Positions 16,542-24,700 of a stretch of 33,192 nucleotides of DNA are shown one piece after another. Source of the DNA: an uncultured Massilia sp. (GTDB lineage Bacteria > Pseudomonadota > Gammaproteobacteria > Burkholderiales > Burkholderiaceae). The stretch's first letter is position 1, and each line of letters opens with the position of its first letter. The notes below the pieces were generated by a model. It was given only the letters and a program-made list of their open reading frames with translations, was not told where the DNA came from and ran no database searches. The translations under genes and the position numbers were made by a program. The stretch spans positions 1 through 33,192 of the forward strand of contig CAMPHU010000024.1 in NCBI GenBank assembly GCA_946886065.1, in the 5' to 3' direction.

Positions 16542-17237
16542 TCAGAGCGAGATGAGATTGGCGAGGTGGGCGTACAGCAGGACGTCGTACTGGAAGTAGA
16601 TCGCGGCGCTCGTTGCCAGGATCAGGACGCCGAACACCTGTTGCAGGCGTTCGGTGTAGCGGGCGAGGGCGCGGATGCGCTGGCGGGCGAACTGGCCGCC
16701 GTAGGCGATGGCCAGCATGGGGATGCCGGCGCCTATGGCGTACAGGAGAAGCAGGGTCGAGGACCAGCCGATATCCTGTGCCTGGGCCACCAGCACCAGG
16801 ATCGAGGCCAGCACCGGGCCGGCGCAGGGCGTCCAGACGGCGCCCAGCGACATGCCGAGCACGAAGCCGCCCAGCTTGCCGGCCCGTTCGCCGCCGCCGG
16901 AGGGCAGGACGGCGCCGGCGAGGTCGGTCGCGCGGTTCATCAGCCAGGCATAGGGCGCCTTCCACAGCATCGCCAGCCCGGTCAGCGCCAGCATGGCGAT
17001 GCCGGCCAGGCGCAGCGTCTCGTGGGCCAGTGCGACTTGCTGCGAAGCGCTGGCCAGCAGCAGGCCGAGCGAGGCGAAGGCCAGGACGAAGCCGGCCACG
17101 ATGAACAGGGGGCGGCCGCGGCTGGATTCCTGCAGGGTGCCGCCCAGGACGATGGGCAGGATGGGCAGCACGCAGGGCGAGGCGATGGTCAGTACGCCGC
17201 CGAGCAAGGCGAGCGGAGCGTCGATAAGATGTTGCAT
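16542..17237 (-). CDS. ccdA: CcdA-type cytochrome c biogenesis / thiol electron-transfer membrane protein
   Basis: An inner-membrane protein of 231 residues that carries electrons from cytoplasmic thioredoxin to periplasmic thiol proteins. Six hydrophobic segments are visible. The two redox cysteines are Cys22 in ASPCVLPILP and Cys138 in WTPCAGPVLA, the hallmark of the DsbD-beta/CcdA family. AGGAGG lies 8-9 bases before the ATG at 17237; longer upstream frames are antisense to the regulator. It forms a split version of DipZ with the downstream thioredoxin-like gene. No other cytochrome c maturation genes are nearby, so a role in peroxide or disulfide stress is as likely as cytochrome maturation. 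The promoter region is the second copy of the duplicated operator. Confidence 0.93.
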   Translation of the reverse strand: MQHLIDAPLALLGGVLTIASPCVLPILPIVLGGTLQESSRGRPLFIVAGFVLAFASLGLLLASASQQVALAHETLRLAGIAMLALTGLAMLWKAPYAWLMNRATDLAGAVLPSGGGERAGKLGGFVLGMSLGAVWTPCAGPVLASILVLVAQAQDIGWSSTLLLLYAIGAGIPMLAIAYGGQFARQRIRALARYTERLQQVFGVLILATSAAIYFQYDVLLYAHLANLISL

Positions 17238-17263
17238 GGCACGGTCCTCCTGGTTGGATGACC

Positions 17264-17300
17264 GTATTGGACCGCCCCGGCGTATCCCGGCTGTGTCTGG
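17264..17300 (-). promoter_or_regulatory. Putative ccdA-tlpA promoter with response-regulator box
   Basis: On the minus strand, AGACACA (17298-17292) and GGATACG (17287-17281) are spaced by an 11-base period. CAATAC (17269-17264) is a possible -10, placing the -35 within the box. The geometry is similar to that upstream of the SDR operon. Confidence 0.45.
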
Positions 17301-17358
17301 AACCGGGTTTTTTGCAAGCCACTGTAGCGACGCCGGGTCCGGATACACTGGGATACAA
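17281..17358. repeat. 78-base duplicated operator region, copy 2
   Basis: The counterpart of 15952-16029. Here both outward-facing boxes have a gene: ccdA-tlpA on the left and the two-component operon on the right. The conserved parts are CGTATCCCGG, GGAACCGG, TTTTTGCAA and CCGGATACACTGGGATACAA. Confidence 0.8.
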
Positions 17359-17383
17359 AAGCCTGGCGCAGGCAGGCTATAAA
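17339..17383 (+). promoter_or_regulatory. Putative autoregulated promoter of the two-component operon
   Basis: Perfect direct repeats GGATACA at 17341-17347 and 17351-17357 (10-base period) are followed by TATAAA at 17378-17383. With a 17-base spacer, the -35 position (17355-17360) overlaps the second repeat. Two direct repeats one helical turn apart next to -35 is the usual architecture for OmpR-family activators. Confidence 0.6.
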
Positions 17384-17417
17384 GACGGCATTGCCGCTGA
17401 CACCGACCGAGACCAAC

Positions 17418-18158
17418 ATGGACAACACCGACCACATCCTCATCGTCGACGACGACCTCGAGATCCGCGAACTGCTCGCCGCCTACCTGGAAAAGAACGG
17501 CATGCGCGCCTCCACCGCCGCCAACGGCCGCCAGATGCGCGCCCTGATGGAGCAGCAGCAGGTCGACCTGGTGGTGCTGGACCTGATGATGCCGGGCGAG
17601 GACGGCCTGACCCTGTGCCGCGACCTGCGCGCGGGCAAATGGCGCGCCGTCCCGGTCCTGATGCTGACCGCGCGCGACGAGGAAACCGACCGCATCGTGG
17701 GCCTGGAGATGGGCGCGGACGACTACCTGACCAAGCCCTTCGCGGCGCGCGAGCTGCTGGCGCGCATCCGGTCCGTGCTGCGCCGCACGCGCATGCTGCC
17801 GCCCAATTTCGAGGTCAAGGAACCGGGCCAATTCCTTACTTTCGGCGACTGGAAGCTCGACACCGTCGGGCGCCACCTGCTCGACCGCGAGGGCACCATG
17901 GTGGCCCTGAGCGGCGCCGAATACCGCCTGCTGCGCGTCTTCCTCGACCATCCGCAGCGGGTGCTCACCCGCGACCAGCTGCTCAACCTGACGCAAGGAC
18001 GCGAGGCCGACCTGTTCGACCGCTCCATCGACCTGCTGGTGAGCCGGGTGCGCCAGCGCCTGGGCGACGATGCGCGCGAGCCGCGCTACATCAAGACCCT
18101 GCGCAGCGAGGGCTATGTGTTCTCGTCCGCGGTCGAGATCGCGGACGGCCCGGCATGA
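17418..18158 (+). CDS. OmpR-family response regulator
   Basis: A 246-residue DNA-binding response regulator. The receiver domain (1-120) has the acidic pair Asp11/Asp12, phospho-acceptor Asp55 in VVLDLMMPG, Thr84 and Lys106 in YLTKPF. The C-terminal winged helix (about 140-238) has LSGAEYRLLRVFLDHPQRVLTRDQLL and the recognition region FDRSIDLLVSRVRQRLGDD, then YIKTLRSEGYVF. The ATG at 17418 is chosen; an upstream TTG at 17391 would add residues before the conserved ILIVDDD start. The kinase gene overlaps its stop by ATGA. Two GGATACA direct repeats just upstream suggest autoregulation. The paralogue identity and signal are unknown. Confidence 0.95.
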   Translation: MDNTDHILIVDDDLEIRELLAAYLEKNGMRASTAANGRQMRALMEQQQVDLVVLDLMMPGEDGLTLCRDLRAGKWRAVPVLMLTARDEETDRIVGLEMGADDYLTKPFAARELLARIRSVLRRTRMLPPNFEVKEPGQFLTFGDWKLDTVGRHLLDREGTMVALSGAEYRLLRVFLDHPQRVLTRDQLLNLTQGREADLFDRSIDLLVSRVRQRLGDDAREPRYIKTLRSEGYVFSSAVEIADGPA

Positions 18159-19477
18159 GCGCCTGGCTGCGCTGGCCGCGCACCTTGTTCATGCGGCTGA
18201 TGCTGATCCTCCTGGCCGGGCTCGCGGTAGCGCAGGCGCTTTCCTATGTGCTGGTCATGAGCGAGCGCAGGGAAGCCACCGTCGGCCTGATGCTCAACTT
18301 CATGGAGCAGGACGTGGCCAGCTCGGTCGCCCTGCTGGACCGTCTGCCGGCGAACGAGCGCCCCGCCTGGCTGCCCCGGCTGGCGCGCCGCACCTACCGC
18401 TTCGCGCTGACCCCGGGCGAGCCGGGACACGTGCCGGATACTGCACTGTCGCGCCGCATCGCCGACTCCTTCGTCGACGCGATCGGCCAGCGCTACCGCG
18501 TCACGGCGAACGCGGTGCCGGGTCATCCGAACCGGGTGCAGGCCCATGTGATCCTCAGCGACGGCACGCCCCTGACCATCGACATGCGGCCCGCCGGGCT
18601 GCCGGTGTCGTCCTGGCTGCCGGCCGTGCTGCTGGCCCAGCTCGTCCTGCTGGCGCTGTGCACCTGGGCGGGCGTGCGCCTGGCCACCCGTCCGCTGGCG
18701 CAGCTGGCCAGGGCCGCGGACAGCCTCGGTCCCGACCTGCGTTCGGAGCGGCTGCCCGAATCGGGGCCGCTGGAAGTGACGCGCGCGGCCAGGGCCTTCA
18801 ACGCCATGCAGGAGCGGATCGGCGCCTACATGACCGAGCGCACCCAGATCCTGGCCGCCATCTCGCACGACCTGCAGACGCCGATCACCCGCATGCGCAT
18901 GCGCGCCGACATGCTGGACGACGAGGTCCAGCGCGAGAAGATGAACCGCGACCTGCGCGAGATGGAAGCGCTGGTCAAGGACGGGGTGGCCTATGCGCGC
19001 ACCCTGCACGGCGCGCGCGAGGCGCCTTGCCGGATCGATCCGGATGCGATGCTGGAGAGCCTGGTCGGCGACTACCGGGACGCCGGCAAGGAGGTCACGC
19101 TGCAGGGCAGGGCGGAGATGCCGGTCGCCACCCGCCCTCACGCCTTGCGGCGCATCCTCGGCAACCTCATCGACAACGGGCTCAAGTACGCGGGCGCGGT
19201 CGAGGTCGGGATCGCGCGGGAGGCGGAGGGAATCGCCATCCGTGTCCGCGATTTCGGCCCCGGCATTCCGGAAGCGGAGCTGGAAAAGGTGTTCGAACCC
19301 TTCTACCGCCTGGAAGCCTCGCGCAACCGCGACACCGGCGGAACCGGGCTGGGGCTGTCCATCGCGCGGCAGCTGGCGGGCGCCATGCAGGGCGCGCTGG
19401 AACTGAGGAATCACCCGCAGGGCGGCCTGGAGGCGACGCTCCGGATCCGCAACCTGGAGGACGGCGGCCCCCGCTGA
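18155..19477 (+). CDS. Sensor histidine kinase, partner of the OmpR-family regulator
   Basis: A 440-residue inner-membrane kinase. The first transmembrane helix is near residues 12-32, a periplasmic sensor of about 115 residues follows, and the second helix lies near 150-172. HAMP is about 173-225. The phospho-acceptor His, near residue 238, is in AAISHDLQTPITRMRMRAD. The ATPase domain shows the N box (LGNLIDNGLKYA), G1 (VRDFGPGIP), F box (EPFYRLE) and G2 (GGTGLGLSIARQLA). The sensor contains no cysteine and no recognised fold, so direct thiol sensing looks unlikely. It is translationally coupled to the regulator (ATGA overlap). Confidence 0.95.
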   Translation: MSAWLRWPRTLFMRLMLILLAGLAVAQALSYVLVMSERREATVGLMLNFMEQDVASSVALLDRLPANERPAWLPRLARRTYRFALTPGEPGHVPDTALSRRIADSFVDAIGQRYRVTANAVPGHPNRVQAHVILSDGTPLTIDMRPAGLPVSSWLPAVLLAQLVLLALCTWAGVRLATRPLAQLARAADSLGPDLRSERLPESGPLEVTRAARAFNAMQERIGAYMTERTQILAAISHDLQTPITRMRMRADMLDDEVQREKMNRDLREMEALVKDGVAYARTLHGAREAPCRIDPDAMLESLVGDYRDAGKEVTLQGRAEMPVATRPHALRRILGNLIDNGLKYAGAVEVGIAREAEGIAIRVRDFGPGIPEAELEKVFEPFYRLEASRNRDTGGTGLGLSIARQLAGAMQGALELRNHPQGGLEATLRIRNLEDGGPR

Positions 19478-19484
19478 GTCTGGG

Positions 19485-19490
19485 TATAGT
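19485..19490 (+). promoter_or_regulatory. -10 hexamer of a probable leaderless transcript
   Basis: TATAGT ends six bases before the ATG at 19497, so transcription should begin at or beside the start codon. The -35 is not recognisable. Confidence 0.45.
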
Positions 19491-19496
19491 GGGGTC

Positions 19497-19838
19497 ATGC
19501 CGGCCCCTCGCCCCCATCCCGTCACCCCTGACGGACGCTACTTCGTCGTCAAGGGCCGCCTCTGGCGCACCAGCAATCCCCGGCTGGCGCCGGAGAAGCG
19601 GCAGGAACTGGTCAAGGAACTCATGGATGCGCGGCGCCAGGTCGGCGCCGCCATGAGAGCGCAGGACGCCGAGGCGGAGCGCGGCGCCCGCGCCGCGGTC
19701 GACGCGGCCAAACGCGCGCTGGGAGAGCGCGGCCCCGTCTGGTGGACGGACGGGGCGCCGGACTTCAACCGCAAGCTGGTGGCCAACACTCCCTATGCGC
19801 AGTGGTACGCGGCGCTGCCGCCGCAGGACGAGGCGTGA
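19497..19838 (+). CDS. Conserved small protein of unknown function
   Basis: A 113-residue soluble protein. I recognise it as a widespread hypothetical family in Proteobacteria but know no function. The pattern is DGRYFVVKGRLWRTSNPRL near the N-terminus, a charged helix (PEKRQELVKELMDARRQVGAAMRAQD, then AERGARAAVDAAKRALGERG), and the C-terminal block GPVWWTDGAPDFNRKLVANTPYAQWYAAL rich in Trp and Asn. There are no cysteines and no signal peptide. It begins 19 bases after the kinase stop, but a TATAGT hexamer immediately upstream suggests its own, possibly leaderless, transcript. It is convergent with the 19840-20253 gene, with one base between the stops. Confidence 0.82.
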   Translation: MPAPRPHPVTPDGRYFVVKGRLWRTSNPRLAPEKRQELVKELMDARRQVGAAMRAQDAEAERGARAAVDAAKRALGERGPVWWTDGAPDFNRKLVANTPYAQWYAALPPQDEA

Positions 19839-19839
19839 A

Positions 19840-20253
19840 TCAGGCGTGCCGCGCCGCCGCATGCAGGCGGTAGCCGGCCGGGCTGGTCCGGTACAGGTAG
19901 GCGAACATGCCTGTGAACGCCAGGAAGATGGCGACGTTCAGCCAGACGGATTCCGGCGTCGTCGGCACCATCAGCACACGGTAGAGGCTCACGATCAGGC
20001 CCAGCGCGTTCCCGGCCAAGTTGCCGATCAGGACATAATGGATCTCGGCGATGTCGACGGCGCGGCTGGCGCCCCAGTTCATGAGGCCGTAACCGGTGAG
20101 CGCGGCCCCGTACAGCATGGACATGTAGCGGCCGGTGCTGTTCATGCTTTCGGCGCCGTAGGCGCTCATGAGGGCGTCCGGTGCGAGCAGCAGCACGAGA
20201 CCGAAGCCCAGTCCGACGATGGCTACGATTCGGAAGATCAGGCGGTGGTTCAT
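19840..20253 (-). CDS. Small four-helix membrane protein of unknown function
   Basis: A 137-residue integral membrane protein with four predicted helices, about residues 5-23, 44-61, 76-94 and 105-122. The sequence after helix 1, LLLAPDALMSAYGAESMNSTGRYMSMLYGA, resembles small DUF4345/DoxX-like membrane families, but I cannot place it with confidence. Two adjacent ATGs occur; the second (20253) is preferred because GGAGA is six bases before it. The gene is alone on the minus strand between two plus-strand genes. No function is proposed. Confidence 0.78.
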   Translation of the reverse strand: MNHRLIFRIVAIVGLGFGLVLLLAPDALMSAYGAESMNSTGRYMSMLYGAALTGYGLMNWGASRAVDIAEIHYVLIGNLAGNALGLIVSLYRVLMVPTTPESVWLNVAIFLAFTGMFAYLYRTSPAGYRLHAAARHA

Positions 20254-20407
20254 CATTGTCTCCGGAATGATCGAATTTGTCGGCGCGCCCGGCGAGCCCG
20301 GCGCGGCGCCGCCGGAATGGCGGCGCACATTCAGCTTAGGCCGCAAATCGGACGACGCAAGCTCAACGGGAGAGATTCGATGAAAACCAGGCCGCCACTG
20401 CTGCTAT

Positions 20408-20430
20408 AACAGGCATTAAAAATGCATATT
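20408..20430 (+). promoter_or_regulatory. Predicted NsrR operator upstream of the globin gene
   Basis: The 23-base site runs AACAGGCATTA (20408-20418) then AAAATGCATATT (20419-20430). Compared with the proteobacterial NsrR pattern of two AANATGCATTT half-sites in dyad, only two informative positions differ by my count. It lies directly upstream of the TAGAAT -10 element and covers the -35 position, so binding would repress. Confidence 0.65.
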
Positions 20431-20433
20431 TGC

Positions 20434-20439
20434 TAGAAT
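20434..20439 (+). promoter_or_regulatory. -10 element of the truncated haemoglobin gene
   Basis: TAGAAT in the context TTGCTAGAATGG, immediately after the NsrR-like box. The predicted start is about 20446, leaving a leader of about 20 bases to the ATG at 20467. Confidence 0.6.
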
Positions 20440-20466
20440 GGCGGGGTTTCCAGTAGAGGCAAAGCG

Positions 20467-20856
20467 ATGAGCGACCTTGCAATAACACCATCTTCCATCA
20501 TCCGGCTGGTCGATACCTTTTACGACCGTGTCCGCATGGACGCCGTGCTGGGTCCCGTGTTCGAGGCCAGGCTGGCGGGCAAGTGGCAGGAGCACATGCC
20601 CAGGATGTATGCCTTCTGGACCAAGGTCCTGCTGGGGACCGGCGAGTTCGAGGGGAACGTGTTCGGCAAGCACATGGCCTTGAGCGGCATCGACAGGGAG
20701 CATTTCGTCCGCTGGCTGACACTGTTCAGGCTGACGTCGATCGAGGTGTTCGGTGCGGAGGATGCGAAGGAGGCGATGCTGGTGGCGGAGCGCATTGCCT
20801 CGAGCTTGCAGCTTGGGTTCTTCGGCGAAATACGGGTAAAGGCTCAGCTCAATTAA
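20467..20856 (+). CDS. Group III truncated haemoglobin
   Basis: A 129-residue cytoplasmic globin of the TrHb3 class (Ctb-like). Key residues line up with the class: Tyr19 (B10) in DTFYDRVR, His43 (E7) in WQEHMPRMYAFW, proximal His69 (F8) in FGKHMAL, and Trp83 (G8) in HFVRWLTLF. Such globins bind oxygen and nitric oxide and are linked to nitrosative stress defence. The short leader holds AGAGGCAAAG before the ATG. The predicted NsrR operator over its promoter supports induction by nitric oxide. It stands alone, with a palindromic repeat after the stop. Confidence 0.94.
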   Translation: MSDLAITPSSIIRLVDTFYDRVRMDAVLGPVFEARLAGKWQEHMPRMYAFWTKVLLGTGEFEGNVFGKHMALSGIDREHFVRWLTLFRLTSIEVFGAEDAKEAMLVAERIASSLQLGFFGEIRVKAQLN

Positions 20857-20876
20857 GCGTCAGCCAAAAAACCGTC

Positions 20877-20896
20877 GCCCCGGTGGAGGCCGGGGC
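20877..20896. repeat. GC-rich intergenic hairpin, REP-like
   Basis: GCCCCGG (20877-20883) with CCGGGGC (20890-20896) around TGGAGG. Purine-rich loop and GC-rich stem resemble the hairpin at 28933-28964 and common intergenic palindromes of beta- and gammaproteobacteria. It may also weakly terminate the globin transcript. Confidence 0.45.
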
Positions 20897-20966
20897 CCAG
20901 GTTTAGCGTGTCGATAGCTCATGCAAACTTCGGCAGAGCGACGTTCATCGGCTAACTCATTGACAT

Positions 20967-21476
20967 TTACACCAGCGGCATCGCCGTGGTTTCCTTGATC
21001 CGCTGCAGCGCAAAGCTCGACTTCACGTCCAGCACCGCCGGGTGCTTGAGCAAGGTCCCCATCATGAAGCGCGAGAAGTGGTCCATGTCCTGCACATGCA
21101 CGCGCAGCAGGAAATCCATCTCCCCGGTCATCGCGTAGCAGGCCACCACCTCCGGCCAGCTCCCCACCGACACCGCGAAATCGTTGCGCGGCGAGGTCGC
21201 CGGCAGGCCGGGTGCGCGGCTGGTGCTGGCCACCTCGCTGTGCTTTTCCAGGCGCACGTTCACATAGGCCAGCAAGCCCAGGCCGATCTTGTCCGGATCG
21301 AGCAGGGCCACGTACTGGCGGATCACGCCCGCTTCCTCCAGCCGCTTGATGCGGCGCAGGCAGGGCGAGGGCGACAGGTTCACGCGCTCGGCCACGTCCT
21401 GGTTCGACAGGCGTCCATCGGTTTGCAGGATTTCAAGAATCTTGCGGTCGGTTTTGTCCAGCTCAATCTTTGACAT
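20967..21476 (-). CDS. Lrp/AsnC-family transcriptional regulator
   Basis: A 169-residue feast/famine regulator. The N-terminal helix-turn-helix is in LDKTDRKILEILQTDGRLSNQDVAERVNLSPSPCLRRIKRLEEAGVI, and the C-terminal ligand-binding RAM domain includes CYAMTGEMDFLLRVHVQDMDHFSRFM. The segment between VRLEKH and WPEVVACYAM is about a dozen residues longer than in E. coli Lrp. GAGGGAA precedes the ATG. It is divergent from indolepyruvate ferredoxin oxidoreductase, 259 bases away, and very likely controls it, probably in response to aromatic amino acids (inference from neighbour and family). Confidence 0.94.
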   Translation of the reverse strand: MSKIELDKTDRKILEILQTDGRLSNQDVAERVNLSPSPCLRRIKRLEEAGVIRQYVALLDPDKIGLGLLAYVNVRLEKHSEVASTSRAPGLPATSPRNDFAVSVGSWPEVVACYAMTGEMDFLLRVHVQDMDHFSRFMMGTLLKHPAVLDVKSSFALQRIKETTAMPLV

Positions 21477-21506
21477 AGTTCCCTCGGTCTACTCATGCGT
21501 ACCGCA

Positions 21507-21522
21507 ATTTTATTGCGCAAAT
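21507..21522. promoter_or_regulatory. Possible Lrp-family operator
   Basis: ATTTTATTGCGCAAAT, with the perfect palindrome TTGCGCAA at its centre-right, lies 30 bases upstream of the Lrp start and about 50 before the indolepyruvate oxidoreductase -10. AT-rich dyads of this size are typical AsnC/Lrp sites. The assignment rests on position only. Confidence 0.4.
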
Positions 21523-21570
21523 CGGGAAGAGGGGGGAATTGTTTGGAATTTAATGCTGGAGGGCCAAGAC

Positions 21571-21576
21571 TATACT
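21571..21576 (+). promoter_or_regulatory. -10 element of the indolepyruvate oxidoreductase gene
   Basis: TATACT is a strong -10, but no matching -35 is seen 17 bases upstream, which suits an activator-dependent promoter. It implies a leader of roughly 150 bases. Confidence 0.5.
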
Positions 21577-21673
21577 GTCCGCAACACGGGAGGAGACTGA
21601 CCCACGCCTGCCGAGTACGACCAGAAGACCAACAAGAGTCCGTCGTGCCGGCGCCACGCAGGCCAGTTCGCCA

Positions 21674-21707
21674 TGCGAACGAGGCGGCCACCAGGCCGCC
21701 TTTCGCA
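21674..21707 (+). other. Hairpin in the leader of the indolepyruvate oxidoreductase mRNA
   Basis: An outer stem TGCGAA (21674-21679) with TTCGCA (21702-21707) and an inner stem AGGCGGC (21682-21688) with GCCGCCT (21695-21701), loop CACCAG, and a two-base bulge at 21680-21681. It ends 28 bases before the ATG and is not followed by a T-run. Confidence 0.5.
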
Positions 21708-21735
21708 CATCTGAAGCGAAACACGGAGACACCCA

Positions 21736-24700
21736 ATGAACGCACCCCTGGAGCGCGCCAACCTGGCGCTGCCGCAGCAGGAAGATATCTCGCTCGACGA
21801 CAAATGGACGCTCGAGCGCGGCCGCGCCTTCATGACCGGCACCCAGGCGCTGATCCGCCTGCCCATGCTGCAGCGCGAGCGCGACCTCAAGGCCGGCCTG
21901 AACACCGCCGGCTACATCACCGGCTACCGCGGCTCGCCGGTCACCTCGGTCGACCAGACCGCGATGAAGGCGAGGAAGCACCTCGACGCCCACCACGTCA
22001 AGTTCCACCCGGGCATGAACGAAGACCTGGCGGCGACCGCCGTCTGGGGTACCCAGCAGACCAACCTGTACAAGGATGCCAAGTACGACGGCGTGTTCGC
22101 CATGTGGTACGGCAAGGGCCCGGGCGTGGACCGCTGCGGCGACGTCTTCAAGCACGGCAACAACGCCGGCTCCGCCAAGCATGGCGGCGTGCTGGTGCTG
22201 GCCGGCGACGACCATGCGGCCAAGTCCTCCTCCACCGCGCACCAGTCGGACCACATCCTGACCCACTGCGGCATCCCGGTGCTGTATCCGTCCTCGGTCC
22301 AGGAATACATCGATTTCGGCCTGCACGCCTGGGCCATGAGCCGCTACACCGGCCTGTGGGTGTCGATGAAGTGCGTGACCGACATCATCGAGTCGGGCGC
22401 CGTGGTCGACCTCGATCCGGACCGCGTGCAGATCGCCATGCCGACCGACTTCGAACTGCCGCCGGGCGGCCTGAACATCCGCTGGCCGGACGCTGTCCTG
22501 GACCAGGAAGTCCGGATGAACAACTTCAAGTGGTATGCCGCGCTGGCCTATGCGCGCGCCAACAAGCTCAACCGCATCATCTGGGACAGCCCCACGCCGA
22601 AGATCGGCATCATCACCGCCGGCAAGAGCTATGTGGACACCCGCCAGGCCCTGGCCGACCTCGGCATCGACGAACAGGCGGCGCGCGACATCGGCTTGCG
22701 CCTGTACAAGGTCGGCATGACCTGGCCGCTCGAATCCGAAGGCGTGCACGAATTCGCGCGCGGCCTGGACGAGATCCTGGTGGTGGAAGAGAAGCGCCAG
22801 GTGATGGAATACGCGCTCAAGGAAGCCCTGTACAACCTGCCGGACAGCGAGCGTCCGCGCGTGGTCGGCAAGTTCGACGACACCGGCGAATGGAGCAACA
22901 AGGACCGCATGGGCCACGGCGACTGGCTGCTGCCGGCCACCTACGAGCTGAGCCCGGCCCAGATCGCGCGCGCCATCGCCTCGCGCATCTCGCACTACTG
23001 CTCCGGCCACCCGGTCGAGCAGCGCGTGCGCGAGCGCATCGCCTTCCTGGAAGCCAAGGAACTGGTGCTGAAGAACATCCCGGCCAAGGCCAATCCGCAG
23101 ACCGACCGCATCCCTTACTTCTGCTCGGGCTGCCCGCACAACAGCTCGACCAAGGTGCCGGAAGGCTCGCGCGCCATGGCCGGCATCGGCTGCCACTACA
23201 TGGTGCTGTGGATGGACCGCGAAACCTCCACCTTCACCCACATGGGCGCGGAAGGCACGACCTGGATCGGCCAGTCCCCGTTCACCGACGAGAAGCACGT
23301 CTTCGTGAACCTGGGCGACGGCACCTATTTCCACTCGGGCATCCTGGCGATCCGCGCGGCCGTGGCCGCGAAGGTCAACATCACCTACAAGATCCTGTAC
23401 AACGACGCGGTCGCCATGACCGGCGGCCAGAACGTCGACGGTCCGCTCGATCCGGGCATGATCACGCGCCAGATCGCGGCCGAAGGCGTGCGCCCGATCA
23501 TCGTGGTCACCGACGAGCCTGAGAAATACCCGGACGATTACGCCTGGGCCGAAGGCGTCACCGTGCGCCACCGTTCCGAACTGATGGACGTGCAGAAGGA
23601 ATTGCGCGAAATGCCGGGCGTGTCGGCCGTGATCTACGACCAGACCTGCGCCTCGGAGAAACGCCGCCGCAGGAAAAAAGGCGAGTTCCCCGACCCGGCC
23701 AAGCGCGCCGTCATCAACGAAGCCGTGTGCGAAGGCTGCGGCGACTGCTCGGTGCAGTCGAACTGCCTGTCGGTCGAGCCGCTGGAAACCGAACTGGGCC
23801 GTAAGCGCCAGATCAACCAGTCCTCGTGCAACAAGGACTTCTCCTGCGTGTCGGGCTTCTGCCCGAGCTTCGTGACCGTCGAAGGCGGCGGCCTGAAGAA
23901 GCCAAAGAAGGCTGCTGCGGCCGATAACGCGGCGCCGGCCTTGCCGGCACCGGTGATTCCGTCGGTGGCCGAACCTTTCGGCATCCTGATCGCCGGCGTC
24001 GGCGGCACCGGCGTGGTCACCGTCGGCCAGATCCTGGCCGTGGCGGCCCACGTCGAGGGCAAGGGCGCGATCGTGCTCGACCAGTCCGGCCTGGCCCAGA
24101 AGGGCGGCCCGGTGATGTCGCACGTGCGCCTGGCCGAGCACCAGGCCGACCTGCACTCGACCCGCGTGGGCACCGGCAGCGCCGACCTCGTGATCGGCTG
24201 CGACCAGATCGTCACCGCCAGCCGCGACGCATTGAGCCGCATGGGCGAAGGCCGCACCTGGGCCGCCGTCAACTCGACCGGCGCCACCACCGCCGCTTTC
24301 GTCAAGAACCCGGACTGGCAGTTCCCGGCCGAGGGCTCGCGCGGCGCCATCCTGCAGGCCTGCGGCGAGAAGAACGTCGATTTCGTCGACGCCGGCCAGA
24401 TCGCCACCGCCCTGATGGGCGACTCGATCGCCACCAACATGTTCATGCTGGGCTACGCCTTCCAGAAGGGCCACGTGCCGCTGCAGGAAGCCTCGCTGAT
24501 CAAGGCGATCGAACTGAATGGCGTGTCGGTGCCGTTCAACAAGGCCGCCTTCCACTGGGGCCGCAGCGCCGCCCACGACCTGGCTTCGGTGAAGAAGCTG
24601 GTGACCCCGGCCCAGGTGATCGAGTTCAAGCGCACCCAGGGCCTGGACGAGATCATCCAGCGCCGCGTCGAGCTGCTCACCGCCTACCAGAACGCGGCCT

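Noticed and set aside
16039..17358. Single long frame suggesting a fused CcdA-thioredoxin protein
   Set aside because: The ccdA and tlpA products are in different frames, with a stop, an 11-base gap and a separate Shine-Dalgarno sequence; it is a split pair.
20380..20409. A nine-codon ORF (MKTRPPLLL) with a good GGGAGAG ribosome-binding site just before the globin promoter
   Set aside because: It lies upstream of the predicted globin transcription start and its stop overlaps the NsrR-like box, so it would not be on the globin mRNA; too short to support without conservation.
21586..21600. Strong Shine-Dalgarno-like GGGAGGAG in the indolepyruvate oxidoreductase leader
   Set aside because: No ATG, GTG or TTG follows at suitable distance, so no leader peptide is supported.
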